A stretch of 40,442 nt of DNA, from contig JANBQS010000075.1 in assembly GCA_027577415.1 (NCBI GenBank), positions 1 to 40,442 on the forward strand, written 5' to 3'. A program made the position numbers and the translations under genes. The notes under the pieces were generated by a model. The model saw only the letters and a list, made by a program, of their open reading frames with translations, made no database searches and was not told where the DNA came from. Positions 20,501 through 30,249 of this stretch are shown one piece after another (position 1 is the first letter of the stretch; every line of letters begins with the position of its first letter). Origin of the DNA: Coemansia sp. RSA 922. Lineage: Eukaryota; Kickxellomycota; Kickxellomycetes; Kickxellales; Kickxellaceae.

Positions 20501-22586
20501 GCCCCAGGTTCATGAACCGGTACAGCAAGATCAGCGCCCGCAGCCGGAACTGCTGGCTCAGCAGCACCTGCAGCACCGCCGGCAGCTCATCCGGCGGATC
20601 CAGGTCCGACGGCCGCTCGGTACTCAGCGACCTTGGCGTCTGGTCGGGTCCCCGGTCAGACACAAACTGCGACACGACCGTCGCCGCATGCTGCAGCCAC
20701 ACCTCAAACGCATAAAGCTGGTTGCTAAAGTAAGAGCTGCACACGTAGCCCGGCGCCTGCTGAGGGTCGCTACTGCCCGGCGATAACGCCCCGCCGCCAT
20801 CGCTATCGCCGTCACTGTCCGACTCTTCGTCCTCGCTCTCAATCGCCCCGCCCAGCCCGACTCGCGTCCCATGTCTGCGCGACATTGACGGAAAGTTGCC
20901 CACAATCTCCAGGTCCATAACCAGCGGCGCCATAAAGTCAGGCCGAGGAATGCTCACGCCATTGGCCAAGTGCTTCCGCCCAAGCGTCCTCGCAATGCGA
21001 TCCTCGCGCTGCTTCTTCCGCTCGGCCTCCTTCAGAATGCGAGGCAGCTGCTGCAGGCACATGTCGATCTCCAGATCCAGGCTGTCCCACAGCGGATGCT
21101 TGTGCGTCGGAGGGATAGCCGGCGTAACCTGCGGGTGCACGCCATAGAACCGCATCACTCGGTCAGCCAGCATGAAGTTGCGATAAAGAGTCGCCACTGC
21201 CATGTCCTGCCTGAACAGCTTGCGGAACTGCTCGCGCGGCAACGTACTCCACGCAATCGTATCAGTAATCGACGTGAAGATCCAGTTCAGCTCGCCAATA
21301 GGCGTACGCCGCTCGAGAATAGACCCAGGCACTTTGTCGCACATCTCCACTGTGACTTTGGACGTCCTTGGGTTGCGGATCACCCAGAACCGCAGCGCTA
21401 CTTTTATCGGCGTAGTCAAGCACGACGTAAACAGATCCGCCGGCAGCTCCGGGTTCGTCGGCAAAAGCTCGTCAGATCTCGTCGCTGCAAAGTGTATGTC
21501 CTCGTGGTGCATCGCCGGCAACAGCGCCAGGTTGATTAGCGCCGTGTTTACTGGCGCCTGGCCCTGCGCTTGCTGTGGACCCTGCGCGGGCCCTCCAGTA
21601 ACTGGGTTCTGCGCTAACGCCACAGCAGCAGCGACCAGAGATATCGCATCAGCAATCACGTGCGGAGACTCCGACCGACTCATCGGCACCCTGATCCCCT
21701 TGGCCTCGGCGACATGGCGGAGTTTGGAAATCTCTTGCTCGCGCAGCTTAGAGTTCTTCTCAAACGCCTGCACGATATTCATAGCCATCGAACAGTCCCA
21801 GATATAAATACACGGAGTACCGAGCCAGGACATCAGATCCGAGGCTCCCACTGGAATGTACTGAGTAAACTGCCTGTTAAACACCCAAATGTCTCCGCTG
21901 GGCGTTGGCCGAGGCACGCCATGTCCGTTATAGTAAAACATCACTCGCTCTTCTTTTGATGCGCGTCGGAGCTGCGTCGTACACTTGCGCAAATCCTCCA
22001 TCACACACTCTATCAGCGACCGACATTTGACGTGTCGATGGAGCTGCTCGAATTGCCTCAAGAGGTTATCGCCAATAAGCTTAATGTGAGACGGCTCACG
22101 AGCCGCGTTACGTTGCACCGTGCCATTTGCCGCCGCTGCCGCCTGCTGCAGTGCCAGCTCCTCCGACGTAGGCATTTGTACAGGCTCCTTGGGGTCTACC
22201 CACGCCTCCAGCACTGCGCTTTTTTCGGGCCGAATCGAGTCTGGCGGAGCAACCTCCAAGTTTAAACACACTACTAAAAGTGCTGTCGCTGTGCGTAGCT
22301 TATCTTGCCCACGCCAGTCAGCCAACTGCATGTGTGCCAACGCTAGGGACCGAGGATGTGTGTGGAAATCCTCTCGGGACTCCATTAGTGTTTGGCTGAC
22401 TGCTTTTCTGTTGGCTCCGTTAAGGTCGCCGCCGCCTAGGAGCTCGCTTAATTCGACGTTGGCTCCAGTGGCGGTTCTCGTGATGATTGCTGGATGCCGG
22501 TCATTCCCTCGCGCTGGACCTAGCGTCACTGAGGCTACTCCACTGAAATGCTCAGGAGTAACTCCGTTTCCGACAATGTTTGTCAT
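17505..22586 (-). CDS. KOG1: TORC1 subunit Kog1/Raptor
   Basis: 1693 residues (S. cerevisiae Kog1 is 1557, human Raptor 1335). An N-terminal caspase-like Raptor domain (about 95-290) has the hallmark YYNGHGVPRPTPSGDIWVFN, with the His at about 223, and IWDCSMAMNIV, with the Cys at about 263. An armadillo/HEAT-like middle follows, then a low-complexity linker with a Gln-rich run (about residue 1092), and a C-terminal WD40 region (about 1295-1690) with units such as GGNDKEIRIWDI and SGEVKYWDLRHRESV. Raptor presents substrates to TOR kinase at the vacuole/lysosome membrane and couples growth to nutrients. The GC-rich linker (bases 18800-19500) probably accounts for part of the extra length. It is divergent from CSN2 over a 234-bp shared promoter. 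Confidence 0.95.
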   Translation of the reverse strand: MTNIVGNGVTPEHFSGVASVTLGPARGNDRHPAIITRTATGANVELSELLGGGDLNGANRKAVSQTLMESREDFHTHPRSLALAHMQLADWRGQDKLRTATALLVVCLNLEVAPPDSIRPEKSAVLEAWVDPKEPVQMPTSEELALQQAAAAANGTVQRNAAREPSHIKLIGDNLLRQFEQLHRHVKCRSLIECVMEDLRKCTTQLRRASKEERVMFYYNGHGVPRPTPSGDIWVFNRQFTQYIPVGASDLMSWLGTPCIYIWDCSMAMNIVQAFEKNSKLREQEISKLRHVAEAKGIRVPMSRSESPHVIADAISLVAAAVALAQNPVTGGPAQGPQQAQGQAPVNTALINLALLPAMHHEDIHFAATRSDELLPTNPELPADLFTSCLTTPIKVALRFWVIRNPRTSKVTVEMCDKVPGSILERRTPIGELNWIFTSITDTIAWSTLPREQFRKLFRQDMAVATLYRNFMLADRVMRFYGVHPQVTPAIPPTHKHPLWDSLDLEIDMCLQQLPRILKEAERKKQREDRIARTLGRKHLANGVSIPRPDFMAPLVMDLEIVGNFPSMSRRHGTRVGLGGAIESEDEESDSDGDSDGGGALSPGSSDPQQAPGYVCSSYFSNQLYAFEVWLQHAATVVSQFVSDRGPDQTPRSLSTERPSDLDPPDELPAVLQVLLSQQFRLRALILLYRFMNLGPWAVDLAMAVGIYPYMTKLLASTTTEIREILILVWARLSAVDMALHPELMKRDGFDYFVAYLANNIQMQNEPVSDKVKLCDTVSAASAFTLAMLCRDNFDAQQSCFDERVLDYFLVYLQRPDNGTEERACLRTWILLCLAELWKAHPNAKWMAITYKLCVIASKKEELEDRQRRSQQANAPSFEELLASSAEDDSVDARNAQDLLIQMAFHRSPVVRASAIYAIGTLVSDLAQLGDDPGVVTIVRLVERQLYAVLLQAAGDGSPMVRREVVVVIGWVFASYMEQVVDAVARVVAEELRGEGRRVAGDSLDVLLTQMYKALLKLSVDAHPDVALAAREACDVLMQCYAHSQAFFDAEAQLDQALHRLEISRSAEGQPPILGFLRSAGVGDALLGQQPQQPQQQQPREGAQAQRRVSAHTHFRASPLLATTQQRHRGENSAQANAAHRYTMHFTQGGGRTGVFGERSSPQSPTPNGSVHQAESVESGESRGSERFAGAEAQHRLKEIAAAWRVWGQRELRDITSTLVDWAGAHFTEFDISLFANVSGPLRGSAALVESRERHRRIERMEASARMMGAGAGQVKWVDVTAVASGALRASAALLHPLEPHAIVATRLGSVFVYDWEQQAQVGQWSVGAAGRYEEAADVRALHLVNPLGQAKLLVGTADGMVRIFASHAPDFELVPGMAFPRPRLLTAFMALPWVSPRVSSAPAASTVTSNQRMRALQQQQQLVLPLINGDLAGESCGLVTAWNQRSGVLFAGGNDKEIRIWDITAEMCIEEIAVAPLGGVTCVSQDGVSGNIFATGSTAGAVRVMDRRMDARTSPVANWREHAPSRIRNVVMRAGTTEVVSAAASGEVKYWDLRHRESVYTLEGTHKGLRHMLAYEQAPVTLTASEDTVKLWNQRGNNIGIVTSGEKSYPSASSYVKSFTGYGQKAHTVAVSAVAMHSYLPVALMVTEDGRVSYIQPRKQPQRNQQQQPLPSSSLSLAGTRASSLRESSFHM

Positions 22587-22820
22587 AATTTTTTAGCAAG
22601 AGGAAAGATGAAAACAAAGAATGAAAAGATGAATTAATGAAGGAAAGAGTGAAAAAGGAGTTTTGTTTCTTTTTGTATTGTAAGCCTCTTTTTCTCCCTC
22701 TGATTCTTTTAAAAGGGGGGAAGGGGAAGAAAATCCCATGTGTGCTGACGCAGTCTTCTTTGCTTCATTTTTTTATTTTCTTCAATTTTCTATCAATTAC
22801 TCAATAAGCTTCATTTAACA
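22587..22820. promoter_or_regulatory. Shared promoter region of KOG1 and CSN2
   Basis: Divergent 234-bp gap, T-rich on the CSN2 side and A-rich on the KOG1 side. A palindrome-like TCTTTTAAAAGGGGGG run lies near 22710. No TATA box is clear. Confidence 0.4.
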
Positions 22821-24149
22821 ATGTCGGACGATGACTTTATGTACGAAGATGAGGAGGAGTACGAGTTCGAGTATGAAGAAGACGACGGTGAGGGTGGAGA
22901 GGAGGTCGGGGTTGAAAATCGCTACTACAATGCCAAGGGACTGCGCGAAGATTTCGACGCAGCCATCCGCGAGTTCCAAACCGTAGTCGACGACTCTCCC
23001 TCCCTAACCGAGTGGGGGTTCAAGGCAACCAAGCAAATGCTTAAACTATGTCTCCGCGAGGGTCACTTTGACCAAGTTCTCAGCTACTACGAAAAGATGC
23101 TCGACTACGTACGGCAGTCAATCGTCGCCAGAAACTACGCCGAAAAGAGTATCAACAACATGCTAGAACGCGTATCACTAGCAGCCACTCCAGAGTTTGT
23201 CCAGCGCTTCCACCAAATGACTTTGGCGGTGCTCAAAGAGACCAAGAACGATCGTCTGTGGCTGCGCACCAGCCTACGCCTTGCGAAAATCCTCCTAGAC
23301 CAGCACGAGTACCCGGCACTTGATACTTTGTTGGGTGAGTTGCGGCGCGAGTGTGAGGATGACTCGGGTGCTGTTATTTTGGAGCGTGGTACTCAGCTCT
23401 TGGAGATCCACGCTATGTACTTGGCTATGTACGCGGCCCGCGAGGAGCACAAGCGACTCAAGGATACTTACCTCCAGTGTATGACCATCAAGTCGGCTAT
23501 TCCTCACCCGCGTATCATGGGCTTTATTCGCGAGTGCGGTGGCAAGATGTATATGGGCGAGTGTAACTGGGAGCAAGCCAAAGCCAACTTTTTCGATGCC
23601 TTTAAAAACTACGATGAGGCGGGCAGTCCCCAGCGCGTCCAAGTTCTCAAGTACCTGGTTCTAGCCTCGCTCCTATCGGAGAGTGAGGTCAATCCCTTGT
23701 CTGGCCCCGAGGCCATGTCCTATGTCAACGATCCGGCTATCGTTGCCATCACTGCGTTGGTTGCTGCCTTTGAGAGCCAGGATGTCGTCAGGTTTGAACA
23801 TACGCTGAGTCAGAATACCGAGCATATCCAGGATGACCCTTTCATTGCTCGCTATATTGCTGATCTGCGTCGCACGCTGCGTATGCAGGCCCTGGAGAGC
23901 GCCGTCCTGCCCTACACGCGTATCCGTATCGACTCGCTGGCCAAGCGCTTGGATATCGCGCCTGCAGACGCTGAACAACTACTGGTTGCCCTGATCCTCG
24001 ACAAGCGTCTCAAAGCCAATATCGACCAGGAGCAAGGAATCTTGGCCGTGGAGCAGGATACTGCTGAGCACCAGCAGTTTGAGGCTCTGAACAAGTGGGC
24101 TACGAACATGGAGTCCTTGCTTCGGTCAGCCATAGCCACCATTGGGTAA
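22821..24149 (+). CDS. CSN2: COP9 signalosome subunit 2
   Basis: 442 residues, the usual length for the family. It starts with the typical acidic leader (MSDDDFMYEDEEEYEFEYEE), then YYNAKGLREDFDAAIREFQ and the TPR-like helical repeats of CSN2, ending with a PCI/winged-helix domain (about 290-420; IDSLAKRLDIAPADAEQLLV). CSN2 binds cullin-RING ligases so that the signalosome can remove Nedd8 from the cullin. The proteasome lid paralogue Rpn6 is the alternative, but the acidic start and the length favour CSN2. It is convergent with ULP1, with only 40 bp between the stops. Confidence 0.93.
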   Translation: MSDDDFMYEDEEEYEFEYEEDDGEGGEEVGVENRYYNAKGLREDFDAAIREFQTVVDDSPSLTEWGFKATKQMLKLCLREGHFDQVLSYYEKMLDYVRQSIVARNYAEKSINNMLERVSLAATPEFVQRFHQMTLAVLKETKNDRLWLRTSLRLAKILLDQHEYPALDTLLGELRRECEDDSGAVILERGTQLLEIHAMYLAMYAAREEHKRLKDTYLQCMTIKSAIPHPRIMGFIRECGGKMYMGECNWEQAKANFFDAFKNYDEAGSPQRVQVLKYLVLASLLSESEVNPLSGPEAMSYVNDPAIVAITALVAAFESQDVVRFEHTLSQNTEHIQDDPFIARYIADLRRTLRMQALESAVLPYTRIRIDSLAKRLDIAPADAEQLLVALILDKRLKANIDQEQGILAVEQDTAEHQQFEALNKWATNMESLLRSAIATIG

Positions 24150-24189
24150 ACAAACTATAACAAATCTTTTTATATTCCTCTGAGTAAAG

Positions 24190-25704
24190 TCAATTGACCG
24201 AAATTAGAGAGCCGGTGGCTATTTCATATGTTACTCGACGCCGCAACGACGGGCAGTTGGCCTGCGAGAACGAAAAGGGCGCATCGCGGGAAAGGTACTC
24301 TGCAAAAGTAATGGCAAATACGCCACAGTCATAGCCGTTCAACTGTTGCGGGATCTGTTTATCACACCGCATAGTCCACCCATCCTTGTCAAACGCCTTG
24401 CCCAGTTTATCCTCGCTCTCCTCGCTCAAATATGCCATCAACAGTCTCAGACACTCATGGTTATCGCCCAACAACGCGTCATAGTATACGATAGCCTTGG
24501 CCCTAAAGTCAACCACCGCGCAGCACCAATGGACGCCTAAATGCACGGGTACGATAACCAAGTCCTTTTCAAACAGCTTCGTGCGACGCGTCCAGCGCTT
24601 CACCCGGGCGTATCCTTGGTCTCTGAGCGTCGAGTAGAAAAACGTATTAAAGGCGTGCACACGAGGCAATCCGGGGTTCTGCTCGGACCGAGTCATAATC
24701 AATTGCATGTAAAAGTTGATCACCTCGTCGTTCAGCCATTTACCGTCTCCCAAGGTATCCACGTCATGGGCATTCACTGGTACGTTGTTGATTTCTGCAG
24801 TGAACCCGGGTGCCCGCGTCTTGGCGATTATCGACATGGCGTTAGGCGGCAGGGCAAACGCCACCTTTTGCTTTGCCTTTTCCAACCGCTCTTCGAAATC
24901 GCCTTGCTCGCGACAAACGCGGTCATACGCTGGTGTGGAGATCTTCGAGACCGGAGAAGGAGCTGCCAATGTTTCTTGAATCTTTTTGCGTAACTGAGAT
25001 ATCCACAGATCAGCCGGTGTCTTCTTCGCACTCACGCTTGGCGGTACCCACCGGCCCTTATTGACGCCTGTGGCTTCGGTAGTAAAGGGCGACGGTGACT
25101 TGCTAGAACCAAAGGTGCTATCAAATATGAATTGCCGGGATGGGGTGCCAGAAGATTTTCCAAACAAGTAGTCGTACTCGCTGTGATCAGGCATGCTGCT
25201 GTCTATGCTAAGTACCGACCGAGTGTCTTCCGATACCTGTGACCACGCCGACACGCCCTCGCTATACGACGGATTACGCGCCGCGCTAAGCAACTGGGCG
25301 CCATAGTAAGGCCTAGAAGGTGTAGTGTACTCCTCCACAAGTCTGCTGCTTTTGCTCTGCCTATTACTTTGACGATAATCGTGAGGGACTAGGGGTCTTG
25401 CCCGCCTTCGCTTCCTGTGTGGCTTTGACCGCTGACGCGGCTTGGACAAATGTACGCCACTATCCGCCGAGGGTACCACAGAGTCGATAGGCTTCTGCGG
25501 TGCCGCAGGTGTGCTAGAGAACCAGCTCTTGGCGTAGCTGAAAGTAGCCGTTACGCAAGATAAAAGCCATTCACCACCACTTCCAATTACGCTGGACGAG
25601 TTCAATCGCCGTTTATTGGGCTTTCTGTAGTCAGGGAACCCGCCAGGCATATCCATGCTCTCAATGGAGCGCATGCGCTTGTTGTTGCTCACAACTGCCG
25701 CCAT
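24190..25704 (-). CDS. ULP1: SUMO-specific cysteine protease (Ulp1/SENP family)
   Basis: 504 residues from the ATG that reads MAAVVSNNKRMRSIE; the frame stays open further up, but that stretch covers a likely promoter and looks non-coding. The N-terminal 300 residues are Ser/Arg-rich and probably disordered, with a basic patch (KPHRKRRRARPL) that could direct it to the nuclear rim. The C-terminal C48 protease domain has LNDEVINFYMQL and the catalytic set His392 (GVHWCCAVVD), Asp409 (VYYDALL), Gln454 and Cys460 (QQLNGYDCGVFA). It matures SUMO and removes it from targets. Assignment to Ulp1 rather than Ulp2 rests on the C-terminal placing and size of the domain. Confidence 0.93.
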   Translation of the reverse strand: MAAVVSNNKRMRSIESMDMPGGFPDYRKPNKRRLNSSSVIGSGGEWLLSCVTATFSYAKSWFSSTPAAPQKPIDSVVPSADSGVHLSKPRQRSKPHRKRRRARPLVPHDYRQSNRQSKSSRLVEEYTTPSRPYYGAQLLSAARNPSYSEGVSAWSQVSEDTRSVLSIDSSMPDHSEYDYLFGKSSGTPSRQFIFDSTFGSSKSPSPFTTEATGVNKGRWVPPSVSAKKTPADLWISQLRKKIQETLAAPSPVSKISTPAYDRVCREQGDFEERLEKAKQKVAFALPPNAMSIIAKTRAPGFTAEINNVPVNAHDVDTLGDGKWLNDEVINFYMQLIMTRSEQNPGLPRVHAFNTFFYSTLRDQGYARVKRWTRRTKLFEKDLVIVPVHLGVHWCCAVVDFRAKAIVYYDALLGDNHECLRLLMAYLSEESEDKLGKAFDKDGWTMRCDKQIPQQLNGYDCGVFAITFAEYLSRDAPFSFSQANCPSLRRRVTYEIATGSLISVN

Positions 25705-26025
25705 TACAATAAAAATAAATATTAAAAAAGTATGCCAATCAAAGAAACGAAAAAGAAATTTTAACGCTCTTGTGCCCGAAAAAAAAACCACACATACACA
25801 CATTGTCTCCTGAGCATGATCACATGTAATCAAATCAACAATGTGTAGTTTTGGTGTGTCGTCATCGATCAGAGCCAAATGCTCCTTTTTGCCGCGGGTC
25901 TGCCTTGGAGCAGCTCGCGATATTTTGATTATAAAAGCCCGTCGCTCGCCCTTGAAATATGGAACCACGTTTAAACATATTTTGCTAGTTCTTTTTTATT
26001 TTCTCTATTCATATATTGATAACTA
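25705..26025. other. Upstream region of ULP1, no gene seen
   Basis: The ULP1 frame runs through most of this stretch without stops, but the translation (His/Ile/Phe mixture) looks unlike the rest of the protein. It contains A8 and T-rich runs and GTTTAAAC. It is taken as promoter and 5' leader. Confidence 0.4.
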
Positions 26026-26755
26026 CTATATTGTGAGGTAAGTAGTGGTTGGCGCAATGATAACAAAGAGACTGCTATTAATAAATGGCCTTTCAGTGAC
26101 AAGGTAAGTCTCTGTAAGCTTAAAGTTTGCATTGTCATACAGCACAGGTCCAATATCGGTCTTGTAATACCCGCTGTGGGTGAATATTAGCATGTTGAGC
26201 TGGCAGCCATACAGGAAAAGCACAGGGATGTAGCGGCACATCAGCTGAACGGCCTTCAGTGCCAACGCGTATTGCACTACTTGGCCCAGATTTTCGGAGT
26301 ACACCTCCTCCTTGCTCATCTGGCACTTAGCCTCAAACAGGATGTGTGCTGTTTTGAAGCTGAGTGTCTTGGAGCTCGTTTCGAAAAAGAGGAGATCAGG
26401 CCGCAGATTTGAACTGGACAGGACCCTGCCTCATGCATTCATTAGACACCCGCCTTGCATAACTTAGTTTGTCAACACACCAGGCAGTTCTGCCACAAAC
26501 TTGAACTTTTTTCAAACATTCATTCTCTTTGACCATGAGGCTGTGGCGAGTGCTGCCATCTCTAGCTGTAAGTGACCATGTGCAATGATGAGCTGCATTC
26601 AGACAGAATGTCAAGTGCAGTATCTGTTGTATATATTTATGCTTTGTACCAGGCAGCACAACTTGGCGAGTCTGGTCTACATGCTCAAGGAATGGTACCA
26701 CTTTTAAGTTGATAGCTTGATGTACTTCTTGTTGATAAAAGTTAGTATCCAACAC
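26026..26755 (-). pseudogene. Relic of a PD-(D/E)XK-like, possibly FunK1-type, protein
   Basis: Two adjoining frames read as one broken protein. The upstream part (about 26755 to 26430) is helical, with YIQQILHLTFCLNAAHH. After a frame change near 26425-26433 the downstream part has LRPDLLFF, then ILFEAKCQ (Asp at 26395-26397, Glu at 26332-26334, Lys at 26326-26328), QVVQYALALKAVQL and IPVLFLYGCQLNML. The spacing PD...ExK followed by Q-x3-Y resembles restriction-endonuclease-like folds and the N-terminal regions of fungal FunK1-type kinases. No kinase domain is present, and no ATG supports the upstream part. A second relic of the same family lies at 27712-28460. Family name uncertain; that the two relics are related is much surer. 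Confidence 0.55.
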
Positions 26756-27711
26756 TTAAGTAAACTGAATCGTTGAATATAAAGATGTATATATATTGGG
26801 ATACAAAAAATATTTACTGAAGCAGAGACAGTTTATTCGATTTCTGGTCATTGTAACTCTTGTTTGGTTGCCATGGAGCACCTTCAGGCTTGCTATTGTT
26901 TACTAGTTCTGAGCCGCCTGTCACAGAACAATGTCAAAAATTGGAGGTATGATTGCCAATCTCTGACGTCACCATATTAAAATCACTGTAGAACGCCCAG
27001 TGCACTGAACTAAAAAAAAAGCTGTTATATTAATATCTCTTGTTTACGCTACCTCTGCGTTTTGGATTAGGCAGTATTATTATCTGGTTTATCAAATTTT
27101 TATTTATTCTATTAACTCGATGTGGCATGTATTGATGCTGTCAAGAAAATGTTTCTTGTAAAAGTGTGACGTCAATACAAATAGCACTGTAGTGCCACTG
27201 AAAACACTGGATACCCATGCACGGATATTTGCTCTTTGATATCAGCCCGCAATCTTTTATATCCTAGTTTGTAAGGATGGCAAGCAGGCAGCCTAGTCTC
27301 CATCACTGCTTTCTTGAGTAGGCTGTCACATGTTGGCACCAGATATCAGAGCAATAATTTTCTGTCTCTTATGTCGATACTGTGATGTCACAGTGGAGGG
27401 CTCAAGGTGCATCCCCATGCCAATGTCGTTTTTTTGTATTTAAGTCCTTGCCCACCCTTCCTGAGAGAAAGGGATCATGCAGAATGGTCTATATTTCCTA
27501 GTTATGAATTTATATGTGTTTATACTCTTGTAACAAGGCCAATATTAGTAGGTAAGTATATACTGGTAAGTATCCACTGTGAATATGTCAAGAATATGTG
27601 AAAGTATGAAATATATTTCTTGCTGAGAAGTATTTCCAGCCGGCGCGCCTAGGGCGCTGCCTTGCCTTTAAATACTCCTCTTGCACTACAACACTTGATA
27701 TAACCTTATCA
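26756..27711. other. AT-rich intergenic stretch, no gene seen
   Basis: No credible ORF on either strand. Contains two perfect TGACGTCA octamers (26964-26971 and 27167-27174), a near-palindrome ACTGTGATGTCACAGT (from 27379), and short poorly defined repeats. It lies between two relics of one family, so it is probably decayed DNA. Confidence 0.5.
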
Positions 27712-28460
27712 TTACAAGTCCTCTGATGAGAACTCTTCCTCCGTAGGATTGGGGCTTTCTTCGCTCTCATGTGCTTGAGCGCCGTCATGCCCAATCCCAA
27801 CAAATAAAGCCAGAAGATCCAACAGGGCTCCATGAAAAAAGAGAATGGGAACGAAGGTTCATGTAGGCTGATTATTCCAAAGAGCCAGAGTGTAGTTGGC
27901 CACCTGACTAAAGTGTTCGCGCTGAGCCTTTGGCCCTGCTTTCTGCCCCTTTGCTTCTAGGAGCATGAACACATCGTGGAAGGTGGCATCTACTTGTCCT
28001 TTGAAAGCAAAAACAACGTCCGGTTTAAGGTGGGACTTATCATCAATAGAGGAGTCCTGACCATCCAAAATATTGTATGGCGTTCTAGCATATTGTTTTG
28101 GAAGTGCTTTTAACTTTGCTGCTTGGTGGTCAATCGACTGAACTACCTCCATGAGCGCTTCCACATAGGTGCTCTCCTCTGGGTCTGCGTCTGTAACATA
28201 TGCCTCCTTTAGAATGGCGGAAAGAGGTGCACCAGTAATGTTGTCAAAATCTTTTTTGGCTGTATCCGTGTAATCATTTTGTAGGCTCTCTGCAGTTTAA
28301 GCTGGTGCCAGAGCCCTGGAAATTTGAAGGAAGTCTCCAGATTACCAAGTATGCTGGCCAACAGCTCGCAGTGATCATCTAGCTTGAGCTTGCTTTCGTT
28401 GGCCTCATTTGGAAGGAATTTGCGGCCAGGAGTGCTCTTGTGCAGAGAGCCAGTAATCGT
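27712..28460 (-). pseudogene. Second relic of the PD-(D/E)XK-like family
   Basis: The middle frame (28296 to 27862) has HLKPDVVFAF, then DVFMLLEAKGQK (Asp at 28018-28020, Glu 27955-27957, Lys 27949-27951), HFSQVANYTLALWNNQPT and then a TGA (27859-27861). Reading on in the same frame gives TFVPILFFHGALLDLL, the counterpart of IPVLFLYGCQLNML in the first relic, so the TGA is a nonsense change (CGA to TGA would do it). Upstream, a frame shift near 28285-28299 joins it to a helical part with LLASILGNLETSFKF and LWHQLKLQ. The frame ends at a TAA at 27712-27714 after an acidic tail. No ATG start remains. A FunK1-type N-terminal region or a stand-alone nuclease-like protein are both possible. Confidence 0.55.
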
Positions 28461-28957
28461 CTACATTGTATTTGTGTTTAACAACCTATGATTAGCAATT
28501 ACTCTATTGCAGTAACATTCTGGCTTTGGTAACTTCTGGTATGTATGCATGCAGAGTAGTGATAATGTTAATACTAACCTTGGTGGACTTCGGGGTATGC
28601 AAGCCCTGGTGCTATTCCTGGGCTTTGCGACTTGGTGTACGTGTCATAGTAAAGTAGCAATAAATGATCACAAAAAAATAAAAAAACACAAGCAAATAAA
28701 GTAGAGACAAAGATGACCAACTACTCTGAACATATTTTGTTAACTCTGCTGTAGAGTTTTTGATGCCACACAACAACTATCAACTGTTGAGACGCGCTGA
28801 GCTGCAGCCAAAGGTGGCTGCGGCGATCACCGAGTGGGCCAGTAAATATGGACTGCTTCTCCCCAAGTTGGGGATCGAGGTTCCTTAGCTCACTATTGCT
28901 CACATCTGCTTATTACTATACTCTTAATCGCTTAATTTTTTATTATATTCGGTCATA
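28461..28957. other. Intergenic stretch, no gene seen
   Basis: AT-rich, stops in all frames at short intervals. Nothing recognisable between the nuclease-like relic and the Tc1/mariner-like element, apart from an A-rich run near 28670. Confidence 0.4.
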
Positions 28958-28959
28958 TA

Positions 28960-29056
28960 CAGTGACCCACAAAATTGTACCAATGTTTTTCAATGTCGAC
29001 TTCCATCTCGAGTATCTTCCCCTACACTCTTTCTATCGCTCTGCGACTATTTTTTA
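28960..29056 (+). repeat. Left terminal inverted repeat
   Basis: 42 perfect bases pairing with the other end, then a weaker match that includes CTATCGCTCTG. Confidence 0.85.
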
Positions 29057-30249
29057 GATAGTCACAGGTCAGTGCTACAATGCACAAAATTCTAGTAGAA
29101 CGTTGTTTACTACTAGCTATTGTGTGTGTATTTGAAAAATAAAACTACATTATCTTAGTTTTTTCAATTTTGTACTTTAAATCGTTAATAGCTCGCTCAC
29201 TTCTACTTAAGCCTTTAAACTTTTTGAACATAATCAATCACAAGAGTGACAGACATCATGAATTCTTCCAAGATAACGCGGAGTTGAGTAATTGTCACTA
29301 GCATCCACAACTTACTCTTCCATATTGAAATCTTCTCGAAATATTGATGCCAACACTTCACTCAAGGCAAGAGACCTTCAATGATAACAACATATGAAGA
29401 CTATGTCAGCTATGTAGGAGCTTTAAAATAACAGTACTTTAGCCCTACAAAATCAATTGTGAGCGGATATAGACAATTACAACCATCTTGGAATGCAAGT
29501 ACAGTTGGCAACAGATTGCAACAGTAAACTGTAGGCCCAAGAATATATTAAAACAATTTGTTGTGATTTAACGCCTTGTCATCACGTTACACCCTTAGCA
29601 AATAAGTTCTACAACCCCACTGAACACACATACTTTTATCGCTATTCGTAATATGTGCCTGATTGCAGTTTGCTATTTTCTCTAAGTATCCACTATCCTG
29701 AATTTCGTAAGTGCGCAACATGTCACTTGCACTGTGGCCTTTATTATGATATTGCCGTATGAGTCATTGGTTGGGTTTATAGTCCTGGCATGTCTCCTAA
29801 ACACAATCCGACAAGGAAGGTCGGTTCTCTAACATTACGAAGGGGGGCGGAATGGCTTGGGTTTAAATTAGGTCTATCGAGATACTTGGTTGTCACCTAC
29901 TATTGGAATTATACTTTGCTAGCTCTGATGTCAAGGGTAGCTGAATAATTGCCTTATGCCCTGATAATTTAATGGATGGTACTTTCTTAGTATTTTTCTG
30001 GATAGTGCTTTAATTTTGATAAAGGAAATACTTTTGTTTAGCGACAATGACAAGAAAAATAAAACTACAAGAAAACCGAATATCAAAAGAACACTTGCTG
30101 AGCAAATAACTCTGGAGTGTTTTGCACACACTTTGAGAAAAAACTAAGTTGAAAGGAAAATACGTACTTAAATGCTTGTAGCATAGCCAATAACAAAAAG
30201 GATAAATAGATTCTATTTATTTGTTGTAGTCACAACCCTAGGCTCTCCT

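Noticed and set aside
25705..25968. Upstream extension of ULP1
   Set aside because: Open frame, but the translation looks non-coding and the MAAVV start gives a complete protease with an ordinary disordered N-terminus.
27342..27352. GATATCAGAGC, like a retroelement primer-binding site
   Set aside because: Close to TGGTATCAGAGC but mismatched at the end that matters, and no LTR pair was found around it.
29931..30131. 66-codon minus-strand frame inside the Tc1/mariner-like element
   Set aside because: Low-complexity and hydrophobic, no transposase motif on this strand, AT-rich chance frame.
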